Assembly: GCA_905221605.1 (NCBI GenBank)
Contig: CAJNDS010000102.1
Location: 372,001 to 436,000 of the forward strand
Source: Symbiodinium natans
Lineage: Eukaryota > Sar > Dinophyceae > Suessiales > Symbiodiniaceae
Direction: 5' to 3'
Length of the DNA stretch: 64,000 nt
The notes beneath the pieces were generated by a model, which was not told the origin of the DNA, ran no database searches, and worked only from the letters and a program-made list of their open reading frames with translations. Shown piece after piece: positions 48,231 to 60,401 of this stretch; position 1 is the first letter of the stretch, and each line of letters starts with the position of its first letter. A program made the position numbers and the translations under genes.

Positions 48231-49074
48231 CACAGCTGGGCTCCGACCTTCAGCTCCCTTCGTTCTATCGGAAGTTTGAGGTTCGCACCCCTCTCACACC
48301 CACACGTCGCAGGTACACCTAGTTGCTGAGTTCATAAGCTCCAAAAAAGTGTACACTTTCAGTTTCATAGGGGGTTTATGGTATCGCAAAAAGTGTAAGG
48401 TGTACTCACTCAAATAACAACAAGTACCGCAAGCGGCTCACGAGAGGCCTGGCGAGCTTTTTGCGGCACTAGTACTTGGCGTCATGTCTGTTTTTCTTTG
48501 CCACCCGCCTAGCCAGCCCACTTAGAGGTTTGGGTTTGGGGTTTCGGCCTGAAATCGGCATCCGAGCTGAGACGGATTCAACCAAACCAGTACATCGTTT
48601 GCGGGCTCCGGCATTGTTACTTTCAGGTTCAAATTTGAGATTCTTCGTGGGATTCTGGAGCTCCAGGAATAGGCTCTCTGTATCGCTCTTCGGGTTAAGG
48701 GCACACGGCCTCGTGCAAATTGCTCTCCCTCTTTTTGCATCTGTTGCTCCCCCGACCACCATTGGCAGCATGAACCCGCTCTCTGTCTCCTGGCTTCGGA
48801 AGCACAGCAATTCTATTGACCATACGGAACACCAAGTGGACTTCCGGACTCTCTCTCTCTCTCTCTCTCTCCAACGGAACCCTGTTTTTACATCCTTGCC
48901 TTCAAGCAAACCCATAAAAGGAAAAACAAAAAAAAACCTCAAAACCCTCAGATGCCTGAGCTTCCACGGAGTTCTGCGGGGTCTGGAAGTCGGCGGCCGG
49001 TGCATTCAGCGGCGTGGAGAAGGCCTCCTCGCCCAGTTCGCTTCGAGGCGCCTGCCGGTTGGTCGTCTCTTCTT
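48231..49074. other. Unique spacer; possible but unsupported coding
   Basis: Frames on both strands at 48470-49090 overlap fully. A (CT)n microsatellite lies at 48848-48871. I cannot choose a coding strand. Confidence 0.35.
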
Positions 49075-49192
49075 TCTACTCTTTGCTTAAGAACCCCCTC
49101 TAAAAGACACAAAGCATATTCTTCCCTACTAGGGTAGAAAAGGAATTACTATGTTTTGTGTTTTTTTTCTGCGGTTCTTAAGCAAATGATAG
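49075..49192. mobile_element. Family C element
   Basis: TTTGCTTAAGAACCCCCTC at the left, GCGGTTCTTAAGCAAATG at the right, CATATTCTTCCCTACTAGGG inside. Confidence 0.9.
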
Positions 49193-49226
49193 CTTGGGGT
49201 GCTGGGCTGGGCACGGGGTAGGTTTT

Positions 49227-49325
49227 GAGATGTTGCCCCTTATACAGTCCTCAATAATTCGGGATTGTAATACTCCCTATTATAATACCTATGAAGGACT
49301 ATGAGTATAAGGGGGAACATCCCAA
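49227..49325. mobile_element. Family B element
   Basis: GAGATGTTGCCCCTTATACA at the left and AGTATAAGGGGGAACATCCC at the right. Confidence 0.88.
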
Positions 49326-49551
49326 GGTAGGGTCAGGAAGACGCAGGGTTTTTTGAAGGTTCGGGGCTCAAGTCTGGGCTTGTTCAGACAAAAACTCAAC
49401 AAAGGTTGGCGTTACCAGCTCGAGCTGTCACTGCCAGGCAAATGTGCAGCCACCCCTTCTTCTGGGAGGCCCCCAGAAGGGGGGATAATTTGGCGCGACG
49501 ATTCGGGGACGCCTGTTTTGGGGCATGAGGCCGCCTTAGACTTCGACCCGA

Positions 49552-49595
49552 AACCCTAAACCCTAAACCCGAAACCCGAAACCCTAAACCCTATC
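49552..49595 (+). repeat. (CCCTAAA)n array
   Basis: Six units with CCCGAAA variants; sense-strand TTTAGGG just after the donor at 49618 (CAG|GTCACAAG). Confidence 0.92.
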
Positions 49596-49617
49596 ATTTC
49601 TTGTGACCTGCCTCCTC

Positions 49618-52600
49618 TCCCGCTCTCAGCGGTAGAGTCGCTGCGGCCTCGGTGTCCTCCTTCCCACCAGTCACCTCCGGCATCCTGGGCTCCTCTGGAT
49701 TAGGTTTAGGGTTTAGGGTTTAGGGTTTAGGGTTTAGGGTTTGGGGTTTAGGGTTTGGGGTTTAGGGTTTAGGGTTTAGGGTTTGCGGGGCCAAGTAAGA
49801 ATAATTGCTATGGCGCTTATACGGACTATCTAGGGATCAGAAAGGGAAAGTAAAACTTTTTTTTGGCTTTATGAGGATTATAGAGATTATAATTAAGGCG
49901 GGTAGTAAACATTTAAGAACATTATGTTCCCCTGTCCTCTACAGTGTCCTGAAAGGTGTCCGGCAGGGTGTCTGTTGGGAGCGCCTCTGGCTCCTCCCTG
50001 GCCGTTTCAGGTGCCAGTTGGGCTTCTTGGGTCAGAGCTTCTGGCGACTCGACATCCATGGCTCCCACATCGCCCGCCTCTGCTGGCTCTGCAGGCTCTG
50101 CAGGCTCGGGCTCCAGGGATTTCGCCGTTAGCCCAGGTAGCTCTGACATTGGGACTCGGGCGTCCACCTCTTGCACTTTCTGGGTACCTTCCAAACCCTG
50201 CTCCGCTTCCTGCGGCTCAGCGGAACCGGCCTCCCAAGTGATGGAGATGCCTTTGCTCTCTGCAGGTCGTGGCACACTGTCCTGGCGGATGGCATCCGCC
50301 AGCTCCAGGAGCTTGCCGCGGACCCCGGGTGCGGGGTCCGTTGTTTGCAAGGCATGCGCCGTATGCCTCTCGAAGACCGCCTGCAAAGTCGAGATGATGG
50401 CCGCAAAGGCGTTGAGCAGACTTGGTGCCAGTGGCTTTGAGCCGAGCTGCTGGGGCTCAATAAGCACCCGCATCACCTCCAACAGCCCAATGGCAGCCTC
50501 GGGACTTCGGCAGACCTGCTTGTACACCAGGCACATGTCCAGCTCCTTGCCAGCCACCGCAGCTGGCGAGCGGAGGAGGCCGCGCCAAACTGTGTGCACG
50601 ACCTGCCCAGGTACAAGGTGTTGGCCTGTCTTGGAGTTGAGGCAATTCGAATTGAGGGCACGGTGGCCCAATTAGCTTACAAAATCCATGGCCTGTCTTG
50701 GAGTTGAGGCAATTCGGATTGAGGGCACGGCAGCCCAACTGACTTACGGCATTTACGGAGCTTTTGGACGACCTGCTCGCAGATGCTGGCCACCAGCTGC
50801 GGTTCAAGGAGGGCTGCCCCCCTCTCCACCAGGCGCGCAAGCGTCTGGCACGCCAGTGGAAACCTCGGCTCGCTCATCCGAAAGTGTTTGCCTCGAACTC
50901 TCAAAGACCCCCAAGAACCATGAGAGAAGCAAACTTTGCCTGGTCAAGGGATGAGGGACATAGTAGCCCAGTAACCATCTTACAATAAGGGCACCCGTTT
51001 TTGGGGCTGGTCATTTAAAACGGGAACCCACAACCCAAAAAAAAGGGGTAAAGGGTACCACTGGGCTACCAAGGGGACAGCGGCTGGTTGAAGTCGCCCG
51101 CATCCTGGGCAGCCTCGGCTTTGCGCTTCCGCGGGCGGGCGCTCTGGCTCGTAGGACTCTGGCTCGGACGGTCGCTCAGCCCGATCTCATGCTGCATGGC
51201 CTGTGCCAGCATGGGCTATGAGGCCTTGTAGTCCCTACAAAGGGCCTTCTTAAGGGGGTTAGAGGGTACAATAGCATCGTCGCCTCCAAGAAGCTGCTAT
51301 GCCGGCCTCCTAGTAGAGTATCTAGTGGACGAACTTCAGTTCAGTCATTCGTGGGGCACTGTTTTGCCCAGAAAAATGGGGCAGGGTCTTTCCCTACTGT
51401 CTTTTCGTAGCAACAACCGGCGGCACTCTAGACACCTCCACACCGGGCAATCCCCACACCAGGTGAAATCCCGGTTTTCCCTAGAACGCACGTACCTAGC
51501 GCACATGACACCGGGTTTGTTGTGTCTGAGGTGCTGCAGTTTAGGTTTATTGATCGGGATGACACACGCACGGGCGCGCACACATGCAACCACAAACGCA
51601 AACCCACACGCACGCACGAGGCACGCACGCACACAGACATGCAAACCCGCACCACGTGTGTGTGTGTGTGTGTGTGTGTGCAGATATGTATTTACATGTA
51701 TTTACAGATTTGTATACTTGTATACACCCATGTCCTATGTGCATCCACATGTGTGGCCTAGCTTGCGGCGCACCTGAAGACAAGGCACCAGCAATTCGTT
51801 TGTCATGGGCGACACCTCTATTCGCCGGAAGCCCGAGCTTGCAAAGCAAATGCAGACCCTAAACCTTAAACCCTACACCCCAAATCCTAAATCCTAAATC
51901 CTAAACCCTAAACCCTAAACCCTAAATCCTAAATCCTAAACCCTAAACTCTGCCTCGAGTGAGTAGCGGCAGAGTCGCTGCAGAAGTGGCCGCCGCAAGA
52001 GGATGGCTGGGGCGGTCCTTTTGGAAGGTTTACTGGTCTTAAACGGAACGCAGGAATACCCTTTTAAGGCGTTCTGCAGCGGGTCGTCACACCACTAACC
52101 ACAGCCTGGACTTGGAAATCCTAAACCCTAAACTCAAGGCTCACAAGACATGTCCGCGAAGTCCTATTTGCAATGCACCGAACACATACTTCTAGGAGCT
52201 AGCAGCAGCCATAGGATGGGATCAGACACCCTCCGACCATTGTCCTTGGACAGATATATTTAGGGTTCAGGGTTTAGGGTTTAGGGTTTAGGGTTAGGGT
52301 TTAGGGTTAATCTCCCCCTACGAACTGCACGGACTTCTCAAGGGCAGACCTCTGAACTTCTGCTGCCCTAAAGGGCGCTGCAACCCATGCAGAAATATAT
52401 TTGCTTTCAATGCACGGCGGCACCAACGATGTCTTGTGCAAGCCCTCAACCCTAAACCTTAAACCCTAAACCCAGAAGCCCATGACAACCCGCAAGCCTC
52501 TCCGAGGGATAAAAACCATCGGAGCCCCTCTTGGCTCCAGGACCCTCTGACCCCCAGATGCTGAGCCCTTTTTGTTGCGCAACTTGCTCTTGCTCTGAAC

Positions 52601-54847
52601 CCCTAAACCCTAAACCCTAAACCCTAAACCCTAAACCCTAAACCCTAAACCCTAAACCCTAGGCCCTAAACCTATCGGGGTTTGGGGTTTAGGGTTCCCG
52701 TCCTGTCAAGGCTGAGAACCCAGCCAAGGACCACCCTGGTATGGGCGACGTAGGTCTTTGGAGACCTGGGAAGTCGCGACTTGGGTTTAGGGTTTAGGGT
52801 TTAGGGTTGGGGTTTGGGGTTTGGGGTTTGGGGTTTAGGGTTTAGGGTTTAGGGTTGAGGGTTGAGGGTTGAGGGTTGGCGGTTTGGGCTTTGGGCTTTG
52901 GGGTTTCGACTCTCGCACTCGCACAAGCAGGCAATGGCAAGGATTCTGTCCGGGTTCGCCCCAATCATCTGTCAGCTCTGATTTCCGTTTTGGGGTTCTT
53001 ATATTAGTAACCCAGTAACCACATTATATTAAGGGCACCCTTTTTTGGGTTGGGTAGTTTGTAAGGGAACCTTGAACCAAAAAAAGAAGGAAAAGGGTAT
53101 GGGTACCACTGGGCTACCAAGGGTTTAGAGTCACAGGGCAAGATGCTTCAAGCCTTACTGGGTCTGACTGGGCATCAAGGTGCATGTCGGCTTCGGGGTT
53201 GCCGCTGGAAGTGCTCAAGAGTGGAGCTTCTGTGGGGTAGTTCCCTGGATCTGCTTCTCCCCCGTTTCGACAGCACACACAGTACTTGTGTGAGAATATT
53301 TTACATTCGTTACCCTAGTCCCCCCCCCCCCCCCCGCCAAGAAAAAGTCACAAGTTACCCCCCCCCCCCCCCCCAAAAAAAAAAAGTCGAAATGTTATTC
53401 TGCCTCACAGGTGCCACTCTGTCAGCAGTTCCAGCCAACGGCGCAGCTGGGCAGAGAACATCAAGGCCGCCGTGCCACAAACATCCTCGGCTACACAAGC
53501 CGAGCACAAGTGGCCGCAACACATCCTCAAGGCTAGAACAAAAAGTATAGTGTATACTTTTATAAAAAGTACACACATCTTCATATACATTATGTATATA
53601 TATATTATATCATATAATGTGGATGTATATGTGCGCAGGCTTTGTATTTGAAACAGCCATTGGCCCTATAAACCCAAGCCATCACAACCCCTCATTCCCA
53701 AGAGACAGGGTCGGAATTCACGTTGCCACTACCGGACTTGCACCCTTCTTCCCTAACTCCGAGAAACCAAAGACCTCCAACTCTACCCTTTGCTACAGCT
53801 CCCGATTTGTAAGTGTCATTGTTGCTACATCGTCCCTGTACCGTTCCGATGTTGGTGTCTGCGCCTCTTTAGGAGTTCATGCTGAAGCGTCGAAGACAGC
53901 GCAGAGCAGGTCAAGTGCCTTGCCCACCAGCTGCCCTGTGGGAGTGGAGGCGGAACGCAGCACCTCCCCCCGGCAGCTTTGGCTGCAGCGGTCGAGGGGG
54001 CACGGGTCAGCAGGTCTACAGACGCCTCCAAGATCACGAAAGAGCTTGGACATTATTCAAGGCCACCACACTTGCCCTGAAATGTCCGAATACCCATGGT
54101 CTAACCCTTTGTCTACAGAAAGGTACACGAAGGCCTGTGAGGCAACCGCCGTCTCGCGGGTCAGCGAGGTCAGGAGAAGCTCGATGATCCCCAGAATCTT
54201 TGCCTGCGGTAGGACGATCAAGGCTTCGTCTCCCTCGCGTCGGTCACGCCGAGCCTCGGTCAGTTCTTGGAAGGCCACATGCGGTTCGATGTAGCTGCAT
54301 GTGCAGGCTTACTACGCTTATCTACGTTTCTGCGTGGGGTCTACAAAGAGTGAGCTTGCACCAAAAAGGGTCCAGTGGCCGGGGTATCGGCAGGCTTGCT
54401 GCGGCTGTACAGCACCAGCGCCCGCAGAAGCTCCAAGAGGCGGACAATCTGCAAGCTGGCGATGTGCGTGGCAGGATCCGTGAGGCGCGGGGCCACCGAA
54501 GTGGTGAAGATGCTCGAAACCTCCGTGCACGCGGTTTCCATGGCCCGCTCGGCTGTGGCCACTTGCCCCTCTGCCTGACCCGCAGGGTCGGCCCCAGCCC
54601 GGAGCAGCCAGGTAAGACGGCAAAGCGCTAGACCAGCAGCTGAAGCCACCTGCTGCCGGGGATGTACCACCAGAGGCCACAGTAAGGCCCACAAAGCAGA
54701 GAGCCCTCCCAGGTTGACGTTCCCTTTCAGCAGGAGGACACAGCAGCCCTCGGCGACGAGCTGCTGCACTTGAAAGGACTTGGGGTGCGCCTCGAGCACG
54801 GTCCGCAGCTGCGGCACGACCCTGCGCGTCCACGTTTGCTTCTCCAT
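49618..54847 (-). CDS. Large multi-exon HEAT/ARM-like helical protein with acidic C-terminal region
   Basis: One minus-strand gene is inferred from collinear exons. 54847 to ~54350 starts at ATG (MEKQTWTRRVVPQLRTVLEA) and is helical, with AAGLALCRLTWLLRAG. Further exons: ~54285-54125 (VAFQELTEARRDRREGDEAL, LGIIELLLTSLTRETAVA), ~54055-53885 (ends QLVGKALDLLCAVFDA), ~53540-53400 (FSAQLRRWLELLTEW), ~50905-50748 (FPLACQTLARLVERGAALLE), 50602 to ~49930 (helical, then EPEPAEPAEPAEAGDVGAMD) and 49692-49618 (PEVTGGKEDTEAAATL). Helix-pair spacing suggests HEAT or armadillo repeats, a scaffold for protein partners; no specific family is recognised. Several phases are unresolved, especially at 50748/50602. 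It may prove to be two genes. The penultimate intron's 3' end carries CCCTAAA and the next intron's 5' end TTTAGGG. Confidence 0.5.
49701..49792 (+). repeat. (TTTAGGG)n array
   Basis: About 13 units including TTTGGGG; sense-strand CCCTAAA just before the acceptor near 49692. Confidence 0.95.
50622..50747 (-). repeat. 67-bp tandem duplication inside an intron
   Basis: Two ~59-bp copies (50622-50680 and 50689-50747), about 90% identical, 67 bp apart. On the minus strand each copy begins with a donor-like word, GTAAGTCAG and GTAAGCTAA. Confidence 0.9.
50961..51072. mobile_element. Family D element
   Basis: AGTAGCCCAGTAACCATC at the left, AAGGGTACCACTGGGCTACC at the right; it lies in an intron of the HEAT/ARM-like gene. 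Confidence 0.9.
51073..51854. other. Intron or spacer with CA/GT repeats
   Basis: CACACGCACG-type repeats at 51560-51640 and (GT)n at 51657-51680. No supported exon. Confidence 0.55.
51857..51950 (+). repeat. CCCTAAA/CCTAAAT array
   Basis: About 13 units; many are ATCCTAA variants. Confidence 0.93.
51951..53004. other. Array-rich stretch within the large minus-strand gene region
   Basis: TTTAGGG at 52258-52310, CCCTAAA at 52448-52475, 52600-52675, TTTAGGG/TTTGGGG/TTGAGGG at 52785-52880. Exons between them were not resolved. Confidence 0.5.
53005..53120. mobile_element. Family D element
   Basis: AGTAACCCAGTAACCACATT at the left, GGGTACCACTGGGCTACCAA at the right. Confidence 0.9.
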
Positions 54848-55214
54848 TCGGTCCTCCTCGCAGCTGCATGATCTTCTCTTTTACGGATGTCTGGATAAGA
54901 GAGAGCTATAACCCTTGCAGGCCCAGCCAAGATGCAAAGCCCCACACTCCTCATGACTCCAGTGCGCCGACATATCAAAGACCCACCATGACACTCTCCC
55001 TGCAAGGCCTTGGTCCCATGGTGGGCGGCGCTGGCGACGGCCAGGGCACAAAGGCACCTTCCGGGCATGGCGTTTGGGGGGCTGAGGCGACCTGGGCCTT
55101 GCACCCGTTGGGGGTGCCAAGAGCTTCAGTTTGTCCGTTGGGGTTAAGCCACGGCCTGTGCCCTGTCCGAAAAAAGACGTCGAAACGAAGCCCAGTTTAA
55201 ACAACTCTGCCATC

Positions 55215-56140
55215 CTTCACAGGTCCATCCATTCCCAGCTTCCCAGGACGGCAGGTCTGCTCTGCTAATTACTCAGCTTCGCTGATGCTTCGTGGGTGTC
55301 GACGGCTTGGGCGAGTTGTTGGGGCTTCAGGATGTCTGCCGTCAAGGTCTGGATATCATGTCGAGGCGACTATGCATGCAGCGACGGGCTGTCTTGGCTT
55401 TGGTGTCACTGGATGTTGGGCTCGGTGGGAGGGTGCACGGCTTGGGTATCGGAGGGGTGTGGGCATGTTGTACTGGTGAGCCTCTTGCTAAGTCCCCCAA
55501 ACGCTGGTGGTCCCGCCTCACAGCCAGTCCTGCCACTAATGGCCAGCGTGAGGACACGCAGCTACCTCGGAATCTGTCAGGCAGACCATCCTCAATCGAG
55601 AAATAACTTCGTAGCCCTCCTGAGCCTGGGCTTATAAGGCTTTCAATAAAGCCGCCTGTGCTTTCTGATGGAAAGGATTCCTGCCTAGCCGCACAGAACA
55701 TGTGAGACCCCAAAGCTCTAAACACATCTTCTAGAGCTGGGCGCTGACGCTCCGCACCACCAGATCACTCCGCAACGGTGCCTCCATCTCTGCTGGAAAC
55801 CTGCTGGCAGGGGTGTGTTGTTGGTTTATCAGAGTTCCAGAAATTACCTTTCCTAGAGTAGCTGTAGGTAAAAAGGGAATTAGGACTGCGCAAAGACTGA
55901 ACCGCGGAGCTTTCTTGCAGGAACAAGGAGATCGCGTGAGCCACGCACCATCACACTGATGATCATGATGCATTCTGAGAAGCTGCATGTCCAGCGCAGC
56001 CAAGAGAGCCGACTCCTGATGCTTTGATGCTTCATCATTAGAATGGTAGGTTCTTTCTTTGTTTTCTTCTTCTTCTTGGGGGGGGAGGGGGTTGTTACAA
56101 TCTACGTAAAATAGGGACCCTAAGGGAATATTGGTAACTA
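55215..56140. other. Spacer upstream of the HEAT/ARM-like gene
   Basis: Plus-strand frames at 55290-55640 overlap each other and none is recognisable. A remnant of a family A right arm (TGTAGGTAAAAAGGGAATTA) is near 55862. Confidence 0.4.
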
Positions 56141-56149
56141 TTCCAACCC

Positions 56150-56195
56150 AAAACCCTAAACCCTAAACCCTAAACCCTAAACCCTAAACCCCAAA
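56150..56195 (+). repeat. (CCCTAAA)n array
   Basis: Six units; left partner of TTTAGGG at 56293. Confidence 0.95.
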
Positions 56196-56207
56196 CCGAC
56201 CCCGAGA

Positions 56208-56279
56208 TTAATTCCGAGGCACAGCCAGGAGGAGCCGGGTCGGCTTGGTTTGAGAAGGCGCGAGCGCCGAAGAAATGGC
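56208..56279 (-). CDS. Probable terminal exon between inverted arrays
   Basis: Minus strand: acceptor GCCGAG|GCCATT; frame AISSALAPSQTKPTRLLLAV, then PRN and TAA at 56210-56208. CCCTAAA lies upstream in the sense direction. Confidence 0.4.
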   Translation of the reverse strand, partial: AISSALAPSQTKPTRLLLAVPRN

Positions 56280-56292
56280 CTCGGCGGTGTGA

Positions 56293-56335
56293 GGGTTCAG
56301 GGTTTAGGGTTTAGGGTTTAGGGTTTAGGATTCAG
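56293..56335 (+). repeat. (TTTAGGG)n array
   Basis: About 6 units with TTCAGGG at both ends. Confidence 0.94.
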
Positions 56336-56669
56336 GGTGGGGTGTTAAGGGGAGTTGTTTTGGGGGGGATTTGGGCTTTGTTAGCCACATCGCGACGCCT
56401 TAAAACCCACCAAACCCGATAAGACAACCTGCAGCTACTCCTGTTTCGGTCTCTGAGGTCGATATGGTGTGTTTGCACGGTTGGCCCTGACAGGCTGAAG
56501 CCACCAGAACACGCAAAGAAGTATAGCAGGGAGCAGTCGCCGAGACCACGCAAGGAATCGAAGCAGACAATTCCCATCAGGCCCGGAAAGCTGTCTCAAC
56601 CCTAAATCCTCGACATCTTAAACTACCCTACAAGCCCCGTCATCGGAATCCACGAGCAACCTCTTGGTA

Positions 56670-56756
56670 ACCCTAAACCCTAAACCCTAAACCCTAAACC
56701 CTAAACCCTAAACCCTAAACCCTAAACCCTAAACCCTAAACCCTAAACCCTAAGCC
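56670..56756 (+). repeat. (CCCTAAA)n array
   Basis: About 12 perfect units, left partner of the next array. Confidence 0.97.
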
Positions 56757-56842
56757 TAATGTTCAAACCCCGCCAGCGCAGCTTGGGCACGCTGGCCAGG
56801 GCCTCGAAGCTTGCCGCCGAACCTGCTTTGCACCAGTCCACA
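56757..56842. other. 86-bp coding-like island between two long inverted arrays
   Basis: Both strands are open: the minus strand reads AASFEALASVPKLRWRGLNI, the plus strand RQRSLGTLARASKLAAEPAL. I cannot decide the strand. Confidence 0.35.
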
Positions 56843-56966
56843 GGGTTTAGGGTTAGGGTTTAGGGTTTAGGGTTTAGGGTTTAGGGTTTAGGGTTTAGGG
56901 TTTAGGGTTTAGGGTTTAGGGTTTAGGGTTTAGGGTTTAGGGTTTCGGGTTTAGGGTTTAGGGTGA
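56843..56966 (+). repeat. (TTTAGGG)n array
   Basis: About 17 units with one TTTCGGG. Confidence 0.97.
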
Positions 56967-57319
56967 GGTTACTGTAGGGGTTCTTATTTGTTATTCTTTT
57001 GGGGAAGAACCCAGAAAAACATGATCTTCCATCTGAAGGTTCATATAGGGGTGATTAGTTTTTATTCTTTTGGGGTAAACGTAGTAGTGGTCCGCGCCTT
57101 GTTTCGTTCCCCCCCCCCCCAAACGCCCCTAAAGCGTTCAAGTTGGGTTGGCGTGTGCAGTGCGGGTTTCTTTGCTTGTTTTCTTTTCTTCGGGGGGAGG
57201 GAGGGGGAGAGGGGGTATAGGGTATCCCTGACCCTAAACCCTAAACCCTTTTGCAGAAGGCTTGCGTGAGTCCTCGCCTGGATCAGGCTATCGCTCTCCG
57301 AGCTGACAGCACTAACTGA

Positions 57320-57390
57320 ACCCTAAACCCTAAACCCTAAACCCTCAACCCTAATAGTAACTAGTAAACTGTAGGTGAGTCGAGTCCCAG
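57320..57390. repeat. CCCTAAA run plus family A right arm
   Basis: Five CCCTAAA units, then AGTAAACTGTAGGTGAGTCG and AGTCCCAG, a right-half family A remnant. Confidence 0.65.
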
Positions 57391-57993
57391 GTCGACTCGC
57401 ACAGCGTGGCGGGCACCTCCCGACACGCGCTCCCCCTCCAGAGCTCGGAGGACGGCCGGCAGAGCCGAGTTGAGATCCTCTCAGGGTGGCGGTCGTGCGC
57501 CTTTTTTCGCGCGTTCGGGGAGGTTTTAGGGTTTTTCTTTTGTGTTTTTGGAGGGGGGCTTCGGGATCTTGCGGGGCTCTCATATACTTCAGGTGCAGGG
57601 AAGAAGGCTTAGGGGTGTCCGGCACCCCAGAGGGTTCGGGGACTCGGACGTCAGAAGCTTGATGCAAGAGGATGGGAGGATCCGAATCAGCTCAAGGCTT
57701 ATAGGACAGCCCCTTGCGTCCCTTGAAAGCTTGTGCCTGGACCTCCATGTACCCTCTGCAGGTTCCACCCAAAATGAAGGGGGTTTGGGGCCTCCCTTTA
57801 CCTGCATTCTTGCGGGGGTTACACCCTATATTCTATCAAATATCGGGTATTGCAACCTACTAACTTGTAGGGTTTGGGAGTCCCAGATAAGGCAAAAGAC
57901 CAAGATTCGAACCCCTGGTCCCTGGCGGGGGCGAAGAAGTCGCTCCATCCGCCAAGCTTGGGCGCCATGATGGCTCCACGGTGAGAGGGCTCT
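57391..57993. other. Unique spacer without supported gene
   Basis: Frames on both strands overlap and start or end in repeats. Confidence 0.4.
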
Positions 57994-57995
57994 TT

Positions 57996-58104
57996 AGCTA
58001 CTATTTGCCTAAGAACCCCCCCACACAAAAACCCATGATAATATATCCTCATCTCGTATTTTTTTTGGGGGTAGGGGGGGGGGGGTTCTCAAGCAAATCC
58101 TAGC
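57996..58104. mobile_element. Family C element
   Basis: GCTACTATTTGCCTAAGAAC at the left, GGTTCTCAAGCAAATCCTAG at the right. Confidence 0.88.
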
Positions 58105-59245
58105 TTGGGGCTACAGAGGCCTTCGAGTTTATCACGATTTCGGTGGGCTTCAGGGCTTGGTGACTGTGGGTTTGGTGTTTGGGGTTTTGCTGCCCAGTGT
58201 TGCCTGGGAAGAGGCCTGCAAGTGAAAGTTCTCAAGCTTGAGGGCTCATAAAACATGCCCCTGCGCAGTACGTTCTGGGGACATGCTCTAAGACAGCAGC
58301 CTTTGGTTGTCGAGGCGGTGGACGTCAAGCTGGCATGTCATAGCCGGTGAAGTCTCATGCAAAGCCGTCACAGCACGTCCTACGCCACCCTCTGCATCGC
58401 CCATGGGGCTTAGGGGATCTGGGTCGAGGTTGGCACGTTCGGGATTCTTGCTTCAGAGTATAGAACTCTTAGGCCTCCGTTCGCGAATAAAAATGACACC
58501 CTCCACATCCTGTTACGCAAAACCCGGAACGGCCGAAACCGCCTGTGCACCATGGGTTAAGAACACTCAATCCCGACTTTGCAGGCACGACGGGAGTCCT
58601 CCCACGCACCGGACCCAAGGCTGGCTAAACGATTAAATTATTATTAAAGTTAAAGTTAATTAAAGTCGGCGAAGGCCTCAAAAAAACATGAACACATAGT
58701 TAGTGCCAAATGCCTCAATGACCCAACCCTTCAGTGAACCCCCCTCCCCCCCACCCCCCCCCTACGTAAGCAGGCGTCGTAATGCAGCTGTGCGTAGTCC
58801 AGCGCTTGCAGAAGTCCTTCACTAGGATGCATGTTTCGGCTTCAGGGTTTGGGATCACTCTCGAGAGCTTCAAAAAATCCTGAGACAAGCAGCACACTGC
58901 ATCCCAGAACCTCACGAACCCCCCCCCCCCCCCCCACGCCAAGAGGGCTTCGAGTTGAGCCATCTGCTTGGGGGTGCTGCGGGGTTCTTGGGGGGTGCTT
59001 GGCAGAAGTTGGCGAGGTCCTGGGAACAAAACATGCAACCACTGGAATATTCATGACGAGGTCTGCCGAGGGTTTGGAATGCAAGGAGTCCCAGCTGGAC
59101 AAAGGCCCTCAGAAACACTCGGCTAGAACCCATACTTGAAGCTGGACTTGCTGACTGACCCTTTTTAAGCACGGACTGAGGCTGCCGGCAACACCTGAAA
59201 GCAGGGCCTTCTTGCCTTTAGCAAGGGTCGCATCAACAGGCGAAA
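58105..59245. other. Spacer with poly-C tracts
   Basis: Poly-C at 58739-58762 and 58919-58935; no arrays; no convincing exon on either strand. Confidence 0.45.
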
Positions 59246-59249
59246 CTGA

Positions 59250-59530
59250 CCCTAAACCCTAAACCCTACACCCTAAACCCCAAACCCTAAACCCTCATCC
59301 CCGCGCCTGCGCCCAAGCTCTCCGCCAGTGGGCTTCCCAGCTGATGGGGGGCGGCCTTGATGGCCGCGATCACCACCGCTCGGACCTTCTCTTGCGTTGG
59401 TCTTGACTGGGTTTCAGGGTTTTTGGGTTTGCCCTCCTGCGGGTTTAGGGTTTGGGGTTTAGGGTTTAGGGCGACTGTCACTGGGTTTTCGGGTGATTTT
59501 TGTCCCTCCTGCGGGTTTAGGGTTTGGGGC
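59250..59530. repeat. CCCTAAA and TTTAGGG runs around a short island
   Basis: CCCTAAA at 59250-59300; TTTAGGG/TTTGGGG at 59443-59470 and again at 59513-59530, both preceded by the same CCCTCCTGCGGG words. Confidence 0.8.
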
Positions 59531-60228
59531 TAGGGCTTGCAGGACTTGGGGCCGAGCCTGAAAAGGCGGCTCTGCAAACGCACAAGAAGCTACAAACAAT
59601 ACCAGCCAGAGCATCAGGTATGCTCATGTTGAGGAACGATGGAGCAGGCGAGCGGTGGGGCGACCGTGAGGACCACAAAGGAACTTGAAACGAATCGTTG
59701 AACGATAGACATGATAAGAGATCAGAGGCAACGGTCCATAGTCTCCAGGATGCTAGCATTGAGCACACTACTGTGCCAAGCTGCGATGACATCAAGAAGG
59801 TCTGGAACATACACTCCACCGGTCCTCTTGCCCACATCATTCACCTGCTCCAGAATCTCAAGCGACATAGCTCACATGCACATGTCTCACAAGGGGTGCA
59901 TGGGCAGAGGTGAAGTCGAGAAGACGTGATGGAGTGCCTCCACCTGCTTGATGACAAAGTAGGGTGGCGGCGACATCTCACAGGAAGGGTGAAGACAGAG
60001 CCGCGTGACGATGTTGCTGAAGGTGATCTTGTCTACAGTCACCTGTGCAACACTGGATGCAGAACGTCTTTGACAGAAGACGGATCAGCAACTGCGACAG
60101 CTTTCAACTTGCCGGGCAAATCGTCATTTGCAGGCCTTCTTGTTCATCAGGGCCTCGTTAAACCTAGGTGCCAGTGCCGGAAGTTTGACAGCTGGGATTC
60201 AGGACCTTTGGGTTTAGTGAGTCTCTAC
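59531..60228. other. Unique spacer without supported gene
   Basis: No arrays or elements. Short plus-strand frames at 59700-59930 show no feature. Confidence 0.4.
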
Positions 60229-60320
60229 CTGACGCCCTCTTTACCCACAGTTTTATGGGTTATACCTTCTAACGATGGGTAGTTGCTACTATACTGTAGG
60301 GACAGGAAGCAGCGCCCCAG
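60229..60320. mobile_element. Family A element
   Basis: CTGACGCCCTCTTTACCCAC at the left, core GGTTATACC, and CTACTATACTGTAGGGACAG near the right end before GCGCCCCAG. Confidence 0.8.
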
Positions 60321-60401
60321 GTATAATCTCACAGGGTCTCACTCTCGGACACGACCGGCTGACGAGGACCGCAGGCTTCGACATGATCATGGCAGCCGAT
60401 T

